Assembly (NCBI GenBank): GCA_905182985.1
Contig: CAJJDN010000047.1
Location: 3,670 to 67,669 of the forward strand
Direction: 5' to 3'
Origin: Paramecium sonneborni
Taxonomy: Eukaryota > Ciliophora > Oligohymenophorea > Peniculida > Parameciidae
Length of the DNA stretch: 64,000 nt
The stretch's first letter is position 1. Each line of letters opens with the position of its first letter. Both the position numbers and the translations under genes were made by a program. This document shows positions 50,201 through 62,517 of the stretch, in pieces. The notes under the pieces were generated by a model. It did not search any database and was not told where the DNA came from. It was given only the letters and a program-made list of their open reading frames with translations.

Positions 50201-51759
50201 ACTTTAGTTTTGGGGATGTTTGTAACTTTAGTTGTTGAAACTTATATAAAAACGAGGGAAGAATCATGTAATAATATTTTATATATTTATAATAGAAAAT
50301 CTACACTTGTTAGATGATAAATAAAGAGAATGGTTTTAAATTAAAGAATAGATATTGCATTTAAAACCAAAAAAGAAATTTAAACTTCCAACTAATTTTA
50401 TATTGAATACTTTTTATAGAATATATTAGCTATTTTAGATTCCATTTTTGATAGTAATTTTAGGCAACATCATTATCCTTAGTTTATATTATGCAAGAAT
50501 GAATGAAGAATATGAATAAGTTTTGAATAAAATCAATTAAATCTTTATTTTAATTCAACTTTTTGAAATACTTATAAGTATTGTTTAGGTAATTGATTAC
50601 ACATTTAAGATTTATGAAATTTGTGGAATTATATTAAGCGTATTTTCAAGTTTTCTTGATTATCATATTCTTCATGTAGTAGCAGTTGCATTTTAAGTTT
50701 CTAGAATATATAAATTAACTTAACATTTTAAAACAATTTAACATCTATTTCATGCTATATTTGCTGTTTTACCAAATACAGCATCAATGTTACTAATAAT
50801 GTTGGTAGTATTATATTGTTACACAATTGTATCTTGTGATTTATTTGCTTATTTACGTCCTTAATAATCAGTAAATGGATTTGATATGCATTTTAAGGAT
50901 TTCTGGGGTGCTCTAATGACTTTGATTAAAGTATCATCAGGTGAGAAATGGTGGATAGTTTTATAAGAGACAGCTTTAAAGTAATCACCAGCTGTAGCAT
51001 GCATAAATATTGAATCATATTCTGAATTTTCAGAAGTAGGATTTAATGGATGTGGATCAAATCTTACTTATCCATTTTTTATTTCATTCATTCTTGTATT
51101 TTCTCTACTGATTTTGAACCTTTTGGTAGCAAATATCATAGGAGCTTATGAACAATATCATAAAAGTGAATAAAGTGCAATATCTAAATACTAATTATTA
51201 GATGTTATGGAATTATGGTCGTAATTTGATGAAAATGGAGAGGGTTTTATAAATTATAAACTTTTTTGGAGATTATCATCTTAAATAGCCATCATTTTTG
51301 GTTTAGAATAATCAGATTTATTGGATGTTAATAATAAAAAGAGATTTTTGAAAGCTTTGAAGATTCCCATATATGAATTAGTAGATTCTAATCTTCTTTG
51401 TTATAGATTTCATGATGTGATTGTCAGTTTGACTAGAATTTCAGTTACTATCAAGTATGGAGTCTTCAATTTAGAACCTGAAGATAAAGATATATTTTCT
51501 AAAGTCTATGGCAATAAATATTCTCATATTGAACCTAGGTTTCGACAAACAAAATTGAATAGCGGAGATATGGTATAAATATTATTTTATCAAGGTTTCT
51601 ATTATTTTTCTTTAGCAGAAGTTTAGAGAATGGAAATAAAAATCCCTTTTAAAAAATACTATCATTTTAGGAGGAATTGGAGATTATAGAAGTTTAATTT
51701 ATATCAAATCTAAAAAAATTAGTGAAAAAATAAATGAGTAGATGAACAATCAGAATTGA
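47248..51759 (+). CDS. Four-domain voltage-gated cation (Ca2+-type) channel
   Basis: At least 1,463 residues in four repeats of six transmembrane segments. Introns at 47,323-47,348, 48,005-48,026, 49,537-49,558, 50,268-50,295 and 51,573-51,594 keep the frame exact to UGA at 51,757. S4 in repeat I is strongly charged (RVIRLLRLVR); II has KAFKAFRLIKLIYK; III and IV are weaker. Selectivity-filter loops read ATGW, AEEW, SEEW and GEKW, so three of the four filter Glu of calcium channels are kept and repeat I has Thr. The III-IV linker and C-terminal EF-hand-like FDENGEGFINYK also fit Cav/Nav channels. It probably carries calcium currents in the ciliary or somatic membrane. The 5' end is unresolved. 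Confidence 0.85.
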
Positions 51760-52001
51760 CAATTGTATTTAAATTCATTCATCCCATATATTCAAACTAC
51801 AAACTTATAAAAAATTTATTATTATTATTAAACTTATACAATTTTATTGAAATAAACTTTTTTAAATCTTGATAAATTTTCTTTCTCATTTTAATTTATC
51901 AAAATTTTATCAATAGGTTAAAAAAATGTAATTTTTAGCCCATAAATTAAAGAATTAAGAAAAAAATCATACCATTTTATCATTTAGAACTAGGAATTAA
52001 A

Positions 52002-52319
52002 ATGAGCTCAAAATAAATTAAGATATAAGTTTAAAAAGAAAATATTTTAAATTTAATAATTAAAAGAAATATCAAAATGATAATATCATTATAGAAATTT
52101 TGTACTTATCAAAAAGTTGAGAAACTATATTATTAAAGAATAATTTAGAATTTACAAATTAAAAAAGATAAAAAATCTTTAAGTCTGTTCCAAAATATTA
52201 GTTTTATATTCATTTAAAATATTGCAGACTAAAATTCTTCACTAGATTCGAATGAGGAATTTAATTATTTGAAATCAAAGAAATCAGTTATAGGTAAATT
52301 CTTTACTTAAAAACCTTGA
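52002..52319 (+). CDS. Small unknown protein
   Basis: An intronless 105-residue frame from ATG at 52,002 to UGA at 52,317. It is basic and Lys/Gln/Ile-rich at the start and more acidic and serine-rich later (NSSLDSNEEF). No signal peptide or domain. Supported only by open frame, composition and a start codon 242 bp after the channel stop. It could be spurious in DNA this AT-rich. Confidence 0.35.
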
Positions 52320-52689
52320 GTCACAAAAAATAATCAAAATCATTATAAAAAGTTTTATTTAATTAATTGATTAAATACAGTTTTTAATTATTATATAAAC
52401 TCATAACAAAAATTAATGTAAAAATTAATTATAGTCTATATTGCAATCATTACTGTCCATGATCTTATAACTTAGATAGAATTAATTGATTCATTTTAAT
52501 TATATAAGAGTTATACAAAATTATTGATCATATTTCTTATACTATTTTAATTAGTTTTGTATGAGACATTAAATAATTTAATGTTATAAAGTGAGGAGAG
52601 AACTGAATAAAATTATAAAATGAACATTTTCAAAAATGAGCCAATACTGAATAGGAATAGCGTAACTCAAGTATTTATTTATATTACTA
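52320..52689. other. Intergenic spacer
   Basis: No protein-like frame or repeat seen. It presumably carries the 5' flank of the TPR gene. Confidence 0.5.
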
Positions 52690-53896
52690 ATGCTTAATTC
52701 AGGAGGACATACAATAGATTTAGAAGGAATTTTAACACAAAGATAATCAGAGGATAAATTATTGATTGTACCAGAAGAAATAAGTGCTTAAGTACCACCA
52801 AGAATCTCCTTAGAAGTTCATACTATGTAAAATAAGGTGAAAAAACTAAAAACAATAAAGATGACTAAAATGCCAACAAAAACTTAGTTTATTATGGATT
52901 TGAGTTAAAATAATGACTATAGGGAATTATTAGGTTCTATTGAGGATTTAGAAAGAAATGAATTGAAAAAAGCTAAATCTCGATTGGTTAAGATTATAGC
53001 CAATTCAAAAGAGGGAATAAAAGAAGCTCAAACAAAGATTGAATAAAAATAGTGTTCACTTATTTGTATTTAAGCATTTTACTACTTGAGTAAAGTCTAA
53101 TAGTCTGAAGGTCTTATTGAAGAGGCAGTTATGACATAGAAAATGATTTTGTAAAATTTTGACATAGCTGATCTGCATATAAAAGGATAGTTAATGTTGA
53201 GTTTAGGAAACTTATATAGGATTTTACTTAAATTTTAGGAAGCTGCAGATAAATTCTATTAAGCTTTAATTTTATATGAGAGACTGAATTGGAAAGTACA
53301 ATAAGCTGATTGTTTGTTATAATTAGGGATTGTCTATGCACTGTTAAGTAGATATATCATATAATTAAAGATGATTATGAATCTGCTAAATTGATTACTT
53401 ATGAGGCTTTAGAAATTTATAGGGAAAATATTATTGAGAATAATATTAAAGTTGGAAAAGCTTATTATGCTTTAGGGAAAATATTTTATTATTCTAAAGC
53501 TTTTGAGGTTGCAATAGAATATTTATTAAAGAGTTAAAAAATTCATGCTGATTAGTATTTTATTGTTGTATAATACTTAGTTATAAAAATGATTATGATT
53601 TTAACTTTGTCTAAATATATAATTTATTAGGAATAGTGTATCAAGTTCAATAACAACTGGAAAAAGCTATAGATTACTATACTTTGGCTGTCAGATGTTA
53701 TAGAGGATCTTTTGATGCTCAATTAGGTTAAATATTAAACAACATCGGAGTAGCATATCTTGGTTTAAAGAAATTTGAGTTAGCCAGCGATTTTTTTAAT
53801 AATGCAGACTAAGTTTACAGCATTTACTTTGAGTAAACAAACATATTAAGAAAACGAGTTCGAGCTAATCTTGAATCTATAAAAGTGAAATAATGA
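52690..53896 (+). CDS. Tetratricopeptide-repeat protein
   Basis: A 385-residue product with introns 53,348-53,370 (23 nt) and 53,555-53,580 (26 nt). After a ~70-residue polar N-terminus and a helical linker, about six TPR-like helical hairpins run from residue 130 to the end. Typical signatures are SLGNLYRILLKFQEAADKFY, QLGIVYALLNDYESAKLI, YALGKIFYYSKAFEVAIEYL and NIGVAYLGLKKFELASDFF, with the usual Gly/Ala and Tyr positions. TPR arrays are protein-binding scaffolds; the partner cannot be inferred. No catalytic domain or membrane segment. Confidence 0.8.
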
Positions 53897-54352
53897 TTGA
53901 TACTTTATTTTAATTAATTAATATTGAATGTTTAATTGAAAATTTTTTATTCAGTATATTAAAAAGAGTTTCTATAATTATATTAAAAGATAACTAATTG
54001 ATATAATAACAAGATATGAACAAGATTTTTTAGATTATCTACAAATTAGAATATCCCTTCCTCATTCAACAATTTATAGAATAAAATATGGAAAGCATAA
54101 GAGAGAGTAAATTCATATTTATGCAAATATAGGAATCAAAAACAATCATTAGAAGTATCAATATTGTTTCATCTAGTAGAATAGAATTATGTTTACAAAA
54201 TTATGAATTTTCCTTTTTAGACTTTTTCTTAGTGTATTCTAAGGAGATCTGATTTAATATAATTTTAATATAATGGTTTAAAATTTATACTATTTTTGAA
54301 TGTATAAAAATATATTAAATTCTATTATAGAATTAGATAATATATATATTAA
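53897..54352. other. Spacer with a doubtful 78-codon frame
   Basis: Between the convergent TPR and NEK genes, a + strand frame from ATG at 54,016 to UGA at 54,250-54,252 could encode 78 residues of mixed, plausible composition. Without homology or introns it is only a candidate. Confidence 0.3.
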
Positions 54353-55799
54353 TCATCTTTTACCAATAGGTCCAGCACTATATTATCTTATCATTCCAGA
54401 GGGCATACCAGCTGCTCCTTTTTGATAACTTTGTTTTTAGTTTCCTCTTGGAGATTAAGCTCTAGGAGTAATCTATTATTAAGGTTGATATGGAACATTT
54501 GAATATCTAAAAATTAATGAAAATAATTACTTTTATTATCCAAGTAATCTCTATTCTTATTATTAAACTTTATTATATAATTGTTAAGGAGTTTGAGGTT
54601 ATTATGGTTTTGATGGTTGAGCAACAGGAGGTTTGAGTAAAGGAGGTTTATTAACTTATTATTATTAAGGAGGTTTTTATATTTATTGAGGTGGTTTAAT
54701 TTCATCTATTTATTTTTTAGCTACAGGTTAAGGGGTTTAACTGGTATCAGTATTGACTCGAATTCCAGATTATGAATTAGATCTTTTGATTTTATTTTCG
54801 TAATTAGCTTTTGGGAGATTCCCTTTCAATTATTTTAAATTGTAAGGTAACTTGATAGTTTATAAGAGTTTAGCAACTTTCTTGCCTCCAACTTCTTCTT
54901 CAACTAAAAGTGAGCCACTATTTTTGATAACAAGAGAATTTTTAAGAATAGCATCAGAACTAGGTCTATTACGAGGATTGACCTATAACATTAGTTTGAT
55001 AACTTCAGATAAATCTTTACTATATTTAGCTGGGATAGAATCATAAACCCCAGTTTGAATTCTTCTACTCAAAGATTGGAGATCTGCTGCTCTGAATGGA
55101 GGTTATTAGGCAGCTAATTCATAGATGATACATCCGATAGACCATATATCACATGGCCAAGAGTATTATTCACCTTTCCAAACTTCTGGAGATGCATAAT
55201 CTAATAAATAATTAGAGATATATTTAATACATGGGGTTCCTGCTTATGTTTTGGCATTGGCTCCATGAGTAACTTTACTTATATTTAAATCACCAATTTT
55301 ATATATGTTTCCTTCTGGACATTTTCCTATAAATACATTTGCTAATTTTAAATCTCTATGCAAGATATTATTATCATGTAACATCTTAACTCCTATTGTT
55401 ATCTATGTTAAGACTTTCCAAATTTCTGTTTCCTCAACTCCACCTTTAATCTTACCTTACTTTAACAAACTATTTAAATCTCCACCAGATGCAAATTCCA
55501 TTATTACATACAGTGTTTTACTTTCAGAATCAAGAAAAGAATCTTTATACTCAACTATATATGGAGAATCAAGTGATGCTAAAATACGAATTTCATTTAA
55601 AGCATTCTCTCTTTCTTTATAACTCTATTAAGATATATTCACTTTTTTCAATGCATAATATTATCCATCAGATTTTCTTTATACCTATAAATACTTATAT
55701 TTATCATACTCTATAAACTGAAGAGAATGAACCTTCTCCTAATTTTTCTAAGACATTAAAATCTTAAATACAACTTCCTTATCCTTATTATTATTACAT
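54353..55799 (-). CDS. NEK-family kinase with Pro/Gln-rich tail
   Basis: About 455 residues. Introns at 55,685-55,709 (25 nt) and 55,201-55,230 (30 nt) are clear; a third at 54,507-54,530 (24 nt) is likely. The kinase domain (residues about 13-270) has LGEGSFSSVY, YALKKVNI, VIMEFASGGDL, LHRDLKLANV, GDLNISKV in the DFG position, TPYYASPEVW and DIWSIGCIIYEL, all typical of NIMA-related kinases. The remaining ~185 residues are disordered and rich in Pro and Gln, with KPP and PPQQ repeats, and end GPIGKR. It is related to the NEK gene at 39,517 but with a different tail. Its start codon lies 11 bp from that of the divergent hydrolase. Confidence 0.88.
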
Positions 55800-55810
55800 T
55801 AATTATTTCA
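55800..55810. promoter_or_regulatory. 11-bp divergent intergenic gap
   Basis: Only 11 bases separate the start codons of the NEK kinase (-) and the ABHD-type hydrolase (+). Any promoter elements must lie inside coding sequence or the 5' leaders overlap. Confidence 0.6.
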
Positions 55811-56927
55811 ATGGAATTAAATTTTATGATATTTCCTATACCCAAAAATACTTATAGAGAAGGAGATCTCAAGGTTCATCTCTTATCTTATCTCCTAGGA
55901 ACTAATTAAAATTCCATTTTATGAAGACATTTTTAAATTTGTACCTACCTCTCCTAAAACCAAAATCTAGTTTCACAAAATCAATCCTTTTAAACCTCCT
56001 GATGAAATTCCAAATGTAATTAAGTCTAATATATCTTTATAGGATGTAAGTACACAATCTATATATGATGATCATATTGATGAACTTCCAAGTTAAAGAA
56101 TTCCTCGTATCACTTAAACAACTAATCTTAAACCTAAAAATTAAATGTAATTTTATAATCTAATAATTATTAAGTCCATTAAGATTATCACTCTCACCCA
56201 GAATTACTTATAGTAATGAATTCTCAACTACTTTAACATCTAGAACTTGCAAATGTATTAAAGAAATTCCATGCCTATATTTAAAATCTTACATCTTTAC
56301 AAAAAGAACCATCATTTATTTCCATGCTAATTGTGAAGATCTTAAGTCTTCCTACAATCTTATAGATTTCCTCAGACATAATATGAAAATGAATATCTTA
56401 GCTGTTGAATATCCAGGTTATGGAATATATTAAGGTGAACCATCAGAAGAACTAATCCTAAAAGATGCCGAATATATTTATAAATATGTGGCATTTCATT
56501 CTGCCATAGAAGAATAAAATATAATACTAATGGGAAGATCAATAGGAACTGGAGTAGCATGTCATTTAGCATCACTTTTTAAACCTGCTATACTTGTTCT
56601 CATCTCTCCTTTCTTATCATTATAAGAAATCGTTAAAGAAAAATATCCATTCCTTAGGAAAATGCTTAAAGAGAGATTCACTAATAAAAATAAAATCATT
56701 AAAGTTAAATCACCAATTTACATTCTACATGGACTCAAAGATTCCATTGTCTCAGTAGAATAAGCCAAAAAACTTTATGGTATTTCATATCTCTCTACAT
56801 TTTAGAATTATCCAACACCCCATCTTTAATTAGAACTCCACCAGAAATGACACATACTAAATTTCAATTCGAATAAGATTTAACCTTGCCACTTATAGGA
56901 TTCATGAGATCATTAAATATACTTTGA
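55811..56927 (+). CDS. ABHD17-like alpha/beta hydrolase
   Basis: A 345-residue product with introns 55,874-55,898 (25 nt), 56,147-56,174 (28) and 56,780-56,805 (26). The N-terminal 140 residues are polar and proline-containing. The hydrolase core then shows IIYFHANCEDL (oxyanion region), VEYPGYGIYQG, nucleophile elbow GRSIGTG, HGLKDSIVS for the acid, and His in EMTHTKF. This layout (FHANxED, YPGYG, GRSIG) is that of the ABHD17/ABHD13 (Bem46) group, some members of which are depalmitoylases; substrate is not proven here. No N-terminal Cys cluster for palmitoylation is visible, unlike animal ABHD17. Confidence 0.82.
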
Positions 56928-57189
56928 AATATTCATATATTATTCATGAATTTCATCTAAATTCATTTAATAATTTTTACATTATACTTACATTTTCATA
57001 GCCATAATATTTCAAAAAAAACATTTTTATATACTTTAGATTTAAGAATTAAGAAATAACAATTTAGCTAGAAGCGATAATTAAGTTATAATATATATCT
57101 CTTGAAATATAGAACACTTGTTAAATTAACCACTAAACATAAAGTCCTTTTTTATAACTATGGTAATTACACCAGTGTGAAATGGATGA

Positions 57190-57796
57190 TTTTATCTTTT
57201 AATATTTCAAGAATAAATATTGATAATATGGCTTTCTTTGATTCAAATTGAAATTGAAGGTAAAGATTCGTAAAAGAATTATCCCACAGTAGACAGTAGA
57301 CGTGTAGGAAAAAGATTATATTGGAAACTACAAGAGCATCCATTCTAAAAAATAGATATGGTAATATAGGACATATTGTATTATTTTCTGTTTATTATTA
57401 AAATTTTGTATTTTTAGAATTCTTAACATATATTTAAATGTGAAACTTTAGGGATCATTATTGAAACAGTTGTCTAAGTTATCAATAAGCAAAATTCATC
57501 CACTTAAATTTTACTTTAAGTACTGAAATCATGTATCTACTAGATAAATTAAATTAGTTGATAATAGAATTTCTTAGGTATCTGTAGTTAAAATTTACAT
57601 TAGTTTTGATTTTGGGTAGAAGAGGGAATTACAGATTTAGTTAATAAATTATTCCTCTAGAAAAATGAGAATGAATAAAGAAGAAATAATGTATCATTAT
57701 GACATATTATTGAAAAGTATTTAAAATGAAAAGGGAGAAAAAAAGAGAAATGATTTATGCAAAAATAAATTGAGGAAATTAGATTTGAGATAATGA
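57190..57796 (+). CDS. Unknown small protein, 5' end unresolved
   Basis: About 185 codons in one frame after removing introns 57,390-57,417 (28 nt) and 57,520-57,543 (24 nt), ending in UGA at 57,794. The centre is clearly coding (for example DSRRVGKRLYWKLQEHPF, then LLKQLSKLSISKIHPLKFYF), and the end is a basic helix. No in-frame ATG exists near the 5' end; an ATG at 57,228 is one base out of frame. An upstream exon or a sequence error is likely. No domain recognised. Confidence 0.5.
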
Positions 57797-57955
57797 AGAG
57801 AATTAGGTAATAAATTAGTAGTATCGAAAATATATTTTGAAATTAGAATTTAATATGATTATGATATATGATTGTGTTATTAGCATAAAAATATATTTAA
57901 AACTAACAGTTAAAGAATTTGAATTCAATTAATTTAAATATCAATTTTTAAGTCA

Positions 57956-60913
57956 ATGAACAAGTCTGATACATATCACAATTAGGAAAATATAGATCCA
58001 AATATCATTCGTAATTCATCTTCTTAACAAAAGAAGATTCCTAGAAGTTCGGGATAAAAAACTCCTTGGAGTGCAAAGTATTATTGAATTATTATTCTAT
58101 AAAGTACTGGAGAAATAAGTCATTCTACCAATGATGATATTGAAATATCATGCTTTTAAGTAGGACCAGTTAAGGCTACATAACTTTCACTTAATTAAGT
58201 GATTGTTTGTTAATCAAGATTAGAGTAATATTTGACTTCAAATAATGTTCCTGACATATTTTCCTATTTAGATGAATTTGAAGATCTTGATTGGGTCAAA
58301 TCCAATTATGTTACTCACATTATAGAATTGATAGTAAAGCAAGAGAAGGAGTATTTAAAATAGAGGGTTGTTGGATTAACAGCTATATTAACTAGTAAAA
58401 ATTATTTACTAACACGATAAATCATTAAAATGATATTTAGTGTTTCAGCTAGAATTGGAGCATAAGAAGGTTATTATGCTCTATATGAAATTGATAACTT
58501 ATTAGAATAAATGATTTAAAAGGAAGAATTAAAATAATATAATTAAATTTAATATTAACCATTAATATTATATTGCTACACTCATTAATTATTATATTGG
58601 GGGTTGGCAGCAGAATGTTGGGATTTATTAAAATTTAAATTAAATAGAGAGATTAATGAATCAATTAAAGATGAATTTGAGAAGACAGCTTAAAAGATTT
58701 GTGATATGCTTTTAAGATAATTGATTGAGTTAAGCAATTAAAACAATCATTGGTTGAAAGTATTTAATGAAGTATTGAATGAGGGAGTAATAAAATTACA
58801 TCCTTCAGATATATTTTTTAATAAATTGATTGATTATGCTTTTAGAAAATAATAAGTAACAATAGCTGAATTTTTACTAACATTTATGAGAGATCATGCT
58901 AAGATATAACCAACAATAGTTACAATAAATACTATGATTGATTAATATTTCAAGAATAATTAGAAAGAAAAAGCATGGAAAACCTTTGAGAATTTGAAAT
59001 TAACATCAACAAAACCTGATAATTTCACTTATACAACTTTAATTAATGGTTTAAAGAATTCTGATAATATGGATTTGAGATTAGCATTTTAATTATTTGA
59101 TGAATACAAGTAAATAAATCAACCAGATTAAATAATATACAATTGTTTATTAGATGCATGTATAAATGCAGGAGATTTGAATAGAGGATTTTAATTATTG
59201 AATGAGATGAAATAGTCATAATCAATATAATTAGATGAGATTACTTATAATACATTGATAAAAGGATGTGGAAGAAAGAAGAGATTGAATGAGGCTATAA
59301 ATTTATTTGAAGAGATGAAATAGATTGGAATAAAACCAAATAGAATTAGTTTTAATTCATTACTTGATTCGTGTGTTAAATGTAATAAAATGAATATAGC
59401 ATGGAGATATTTTGAAGAGATGAGAAAATAATATGGAATATTTCCAGATAACTTTACATATAGTATTTTAGTGAATGGTATAAAAACTAATCATTCAAAT
59501 AGAGATGAATTATTAAGAGCAATTTCATTATTAGAGTAAATTTAAGAAACTGGTTAATTCAAACCAGATGAAATTCTATATAATTCATTAATAGATGCTT
59601 GTGTTAAGTTTAATGAAATTTAGAAAGGAATGTAATTATTTAAGGAAATGAAAAACAAATCTATAGAACCATCATCAGTTACATATGGAATCTTAATAAA
59701 AGCACATGGAAAGATGAATGATTTGAATGGAGCATTTAGAATGTTTGAAGAAATGAAATAAAAAATGATTGCAATAAATGATGTAACATATGGATGTTTA
59801 GTTGATGCTTGTGTTAGAAATGATAGATTAGATTAAGCATTGTAATTTATAGAATAAATGAAATCACAAAACTTATCAATTAATACTGTTCTTTATACAA
59901 CTATTATAAAAGGATTTTGTAAATTGAATCAAACTGAGGAAGCAATGAAATATTTCAATTTAATGAAATAAAATTAAAGAACATATCCTAATCTAATAAC
60001 TTATAATTCACTTTTAGATGGATTAGTAAAAAATGGATTGATGAATTAAGCAGATAAGTTATTTTAAGAATTAGTTGAATCTACCATTAAACCAGATTTA
60101 ATTACATTTAGCACTTTATTAAAAGGACATTGTAGAAGAGGTAATATGAAGAGATTAAATGAAACTGTATAAACAATGTTATTCTTTTAAATCAATCCAG
60201 ATGAATCTTTATTACAATTGATTTTAGAATCATGCTTAAATTAATAATAGTATCATAATGGTGTTCAAATTTATGATTAATTCTAACATCAAATTCCACA
60301 ATCAACTTAATTGTTATTGATTATTATAAGATTACATAGTCAAGATAAATAATTATCATCAGCATTACCTTTATTAAATAGATTTTATTAATTATTAGAA
60401 GAAAGTAGAATATAACATTAATAATTGGAGATGACTGTAAATTCCCTTTTGATTTATCCACTTGATGAATAGACTTATCCAATAATCACTAAAATTATTA
60501 TACTTGCATTAAAATTAGATATTAATGTGAATAATCTTGAAAATTTAGTTTCTGTAAACAATTCTGAATTAATGCTCTTATTGTAGAATACCAATTAAAT
60601 ACCATGTACTAAACTATCATAAATTCTTAATTCATTATCTCTTCAAGATTAATAATTATGCACTAATTACATCTCTAAGAATAATAAGAATGATTTAAAA
60701 GAACCTTTAAATGAATAGTTTGGCCAAGTCTTTTTATCTTGTAATAATAGTAATAGTAATCAAAACAAAAAAACACAATAAAAAGAGAGATCTTCTCCCT
60801 TTAACAATGAGAATAAGGAGAACGTGTATCATCCAAAAAAACAGTATAATAATTATTCCAAAAATGACTTGAATGATTACTTAAACAACAAGTCATATAC
60901 CAAAAGAAGATGA
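57956..60913 (+). CDS. Pentatricopeptide-repeat (PPR) protein
   Basis: A 976-residue protein with one 27-nt intron (58,078-58,104). From about residue 320 to 750 lie roughly a dozen 35-residue PPR motifs: TYTTLINGLK, IYNCLLDACINAGDLNRGF, TYNTLIKGCGRKKRLNEAI, SFNSLLDSCV, LYNSLIDACVKF, TYGILIKAHGKMNDLNGAF, TYNSLLDGLVKNGLMNQA, TFSTLLKGHC. PPR arrays bind single-stranded RNA base by base, usually in mitochondria. The N-terminus (MNKSDTYHNQENID) lacks an obvious targeting signal, so a cytosolic role, or targeting not visible here, is possible. The last 220 residues are Asn/Ser/Gln-rich and disordered. All repeats appear pure P-type; no editing or nuclease domain. Confidence 0.92.
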
Positions 60914-60934
60914 TTAATTAATTAATATTATATA

Positions 60935-62239
60935 ATGAGTAATGATTAACCATTCGAAGATGTCGATCAATTTCTTCATCCTCTTGCCACTTAATAATCC
61001 ATTCCTAATATTCTTTAATAAGCCATCACATAAGATTAACTCTTAGCATAAAATGTTCGATTATTACAATAATTACATGAGCAATAAAGAATGTTGAACC
61101 TATAAAGTCTATTCACTAATAGTATGCTCATGAATCCCTTGATCTAATAATAATAAGTCAATTTAGAAAGCAAAAAAATTAAGAAAGTTAATAAGACAAT
61201 TAAAACAATACCTTCAACAACAAGTCTTAAGGATTGTGCTTAACCAATCTAAGAAATCAAAGGAAATGTTAAAAATGCTTATATCAAAAAAATCACATCT
61301 TTACTCAGTGTAGAAGGAGAAAAATTGCTTGATGAAGACTTATAAGAAGATTTAGAATTAGAGAGCTATTCAGAAATATAAGATAAAAGCAAATTGGCAG
61401 GTCTTTTAGGATCAAACAATGATTTATTGAATACTGAATCAAAAAACAAAAGGTTGAGACAAAGTGCTAAAAATTCAAGACTTCGAAAAAAAGTTTATCT
61501 GAAATTACTTGAAAAAAAAGTAAAGACAATTACATATACAATTAGGTTTCTGAATTAGATTAATAAATATAAGAATACAAAAAAACAACTAGATAATCAT
61601 TTGAGTATTTAACACAAATATTACAATCACATCCAATTTTAAATAGTATGATCATTGGAAATTCTGCAGCTATTGATTAAGTTTTAGAGTGTTCCTCACC
61701 TGATTAAGCTTAATTAGTATTGGATTCTTATTTAGTAATTATTTTAATATAATATATTTATAGATGAGATATGGAACTTGTGGAATTAAAAGAAGAGATT
61801 ATGTTAAATATGCTGTTAAAAATATTTAAAAGAACTTTCTTAAAGGCAATTATGGACTCTAACTTATGAGTTGGAACTAGTAAATTTAAAATTGTAAAGA
61901 GTATTTTATTTATCAAATTAGATGATACTGAATTTAATTAATATGTTGAAATCGTTAAGGAAGAAGCTAAACTTGAAGATGATAACCTTGTTTATAGTGT
62001 TTTACCTACTATTGATAAAATGCTTAACCATCGCAAAATGTCTTAATAGTATTCTAATATAATTCTATAACTCTAGATTATTACTCAAATTTAACTAAGA
62101 TATCAAGAATTTAAAATAGAATCAATAAGAAATTGAAGAAACAATCAATCAGTTTACATAATCCTTAACTCCCATCCAGCATTTAGAACTCATAAAATAG
62201 GTGGAGAAGATGGGGACTTTCAATCGTTTAAATAAATGA
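60935..62239 (+). CDS. bZIP transcription factor
   Basis: A 397-residue product; introns 61,520-61,545 (26 nt), 61,735-61,763 (29), 61,894-61,921 (28) and 62,049-62,076 (28) restore an exact frame. The basic region reads RLRQSAKNSRLRKKVY (bZIP signature N-x-(S/A)-A-x-x-S-R pattern, slightly varied). It continues into a heptad-like helix (LEKKVSELDQQIQEYKK) interrupted by the first intron. The N-terminal half is Gln-rich. The C-terminal third has further helices (NQDIKNLKQNQQEIEETI). It should bind DNA as a dimer; the target is unknown. It begins only 21 bp after the PPR stop codon. Confidence 0.8.
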
Positions 62240-62517
62240 TGAATAATATATTATGTCTAATTGCTTTCAAGAAATATCAAAAATATAAGTAATTTTGATA
62301 TAATTTGTTATTTTTTATATTGTTATAGAAATATTAATAAATTACAATAATCTAATACAAGTATTTTAACCGAGAGGCTTAAATAGCATAAAATTATTTA
62401 AATAATAATATTTCTAATGAATTCCTACTTTTGATGAAAAAAAAACTATAAAAGAAATTATTTAAAAGATGGATTAAATTTTCTGAAATTATTCAAATAA
62501 TTATATAATTAATTAAA

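Noticed and set aside
55305..55716. Two overlapping plus-strand frames of 105 and 75 codons
   Set aside because: Antisense to the NEK kinase catalytic domain.
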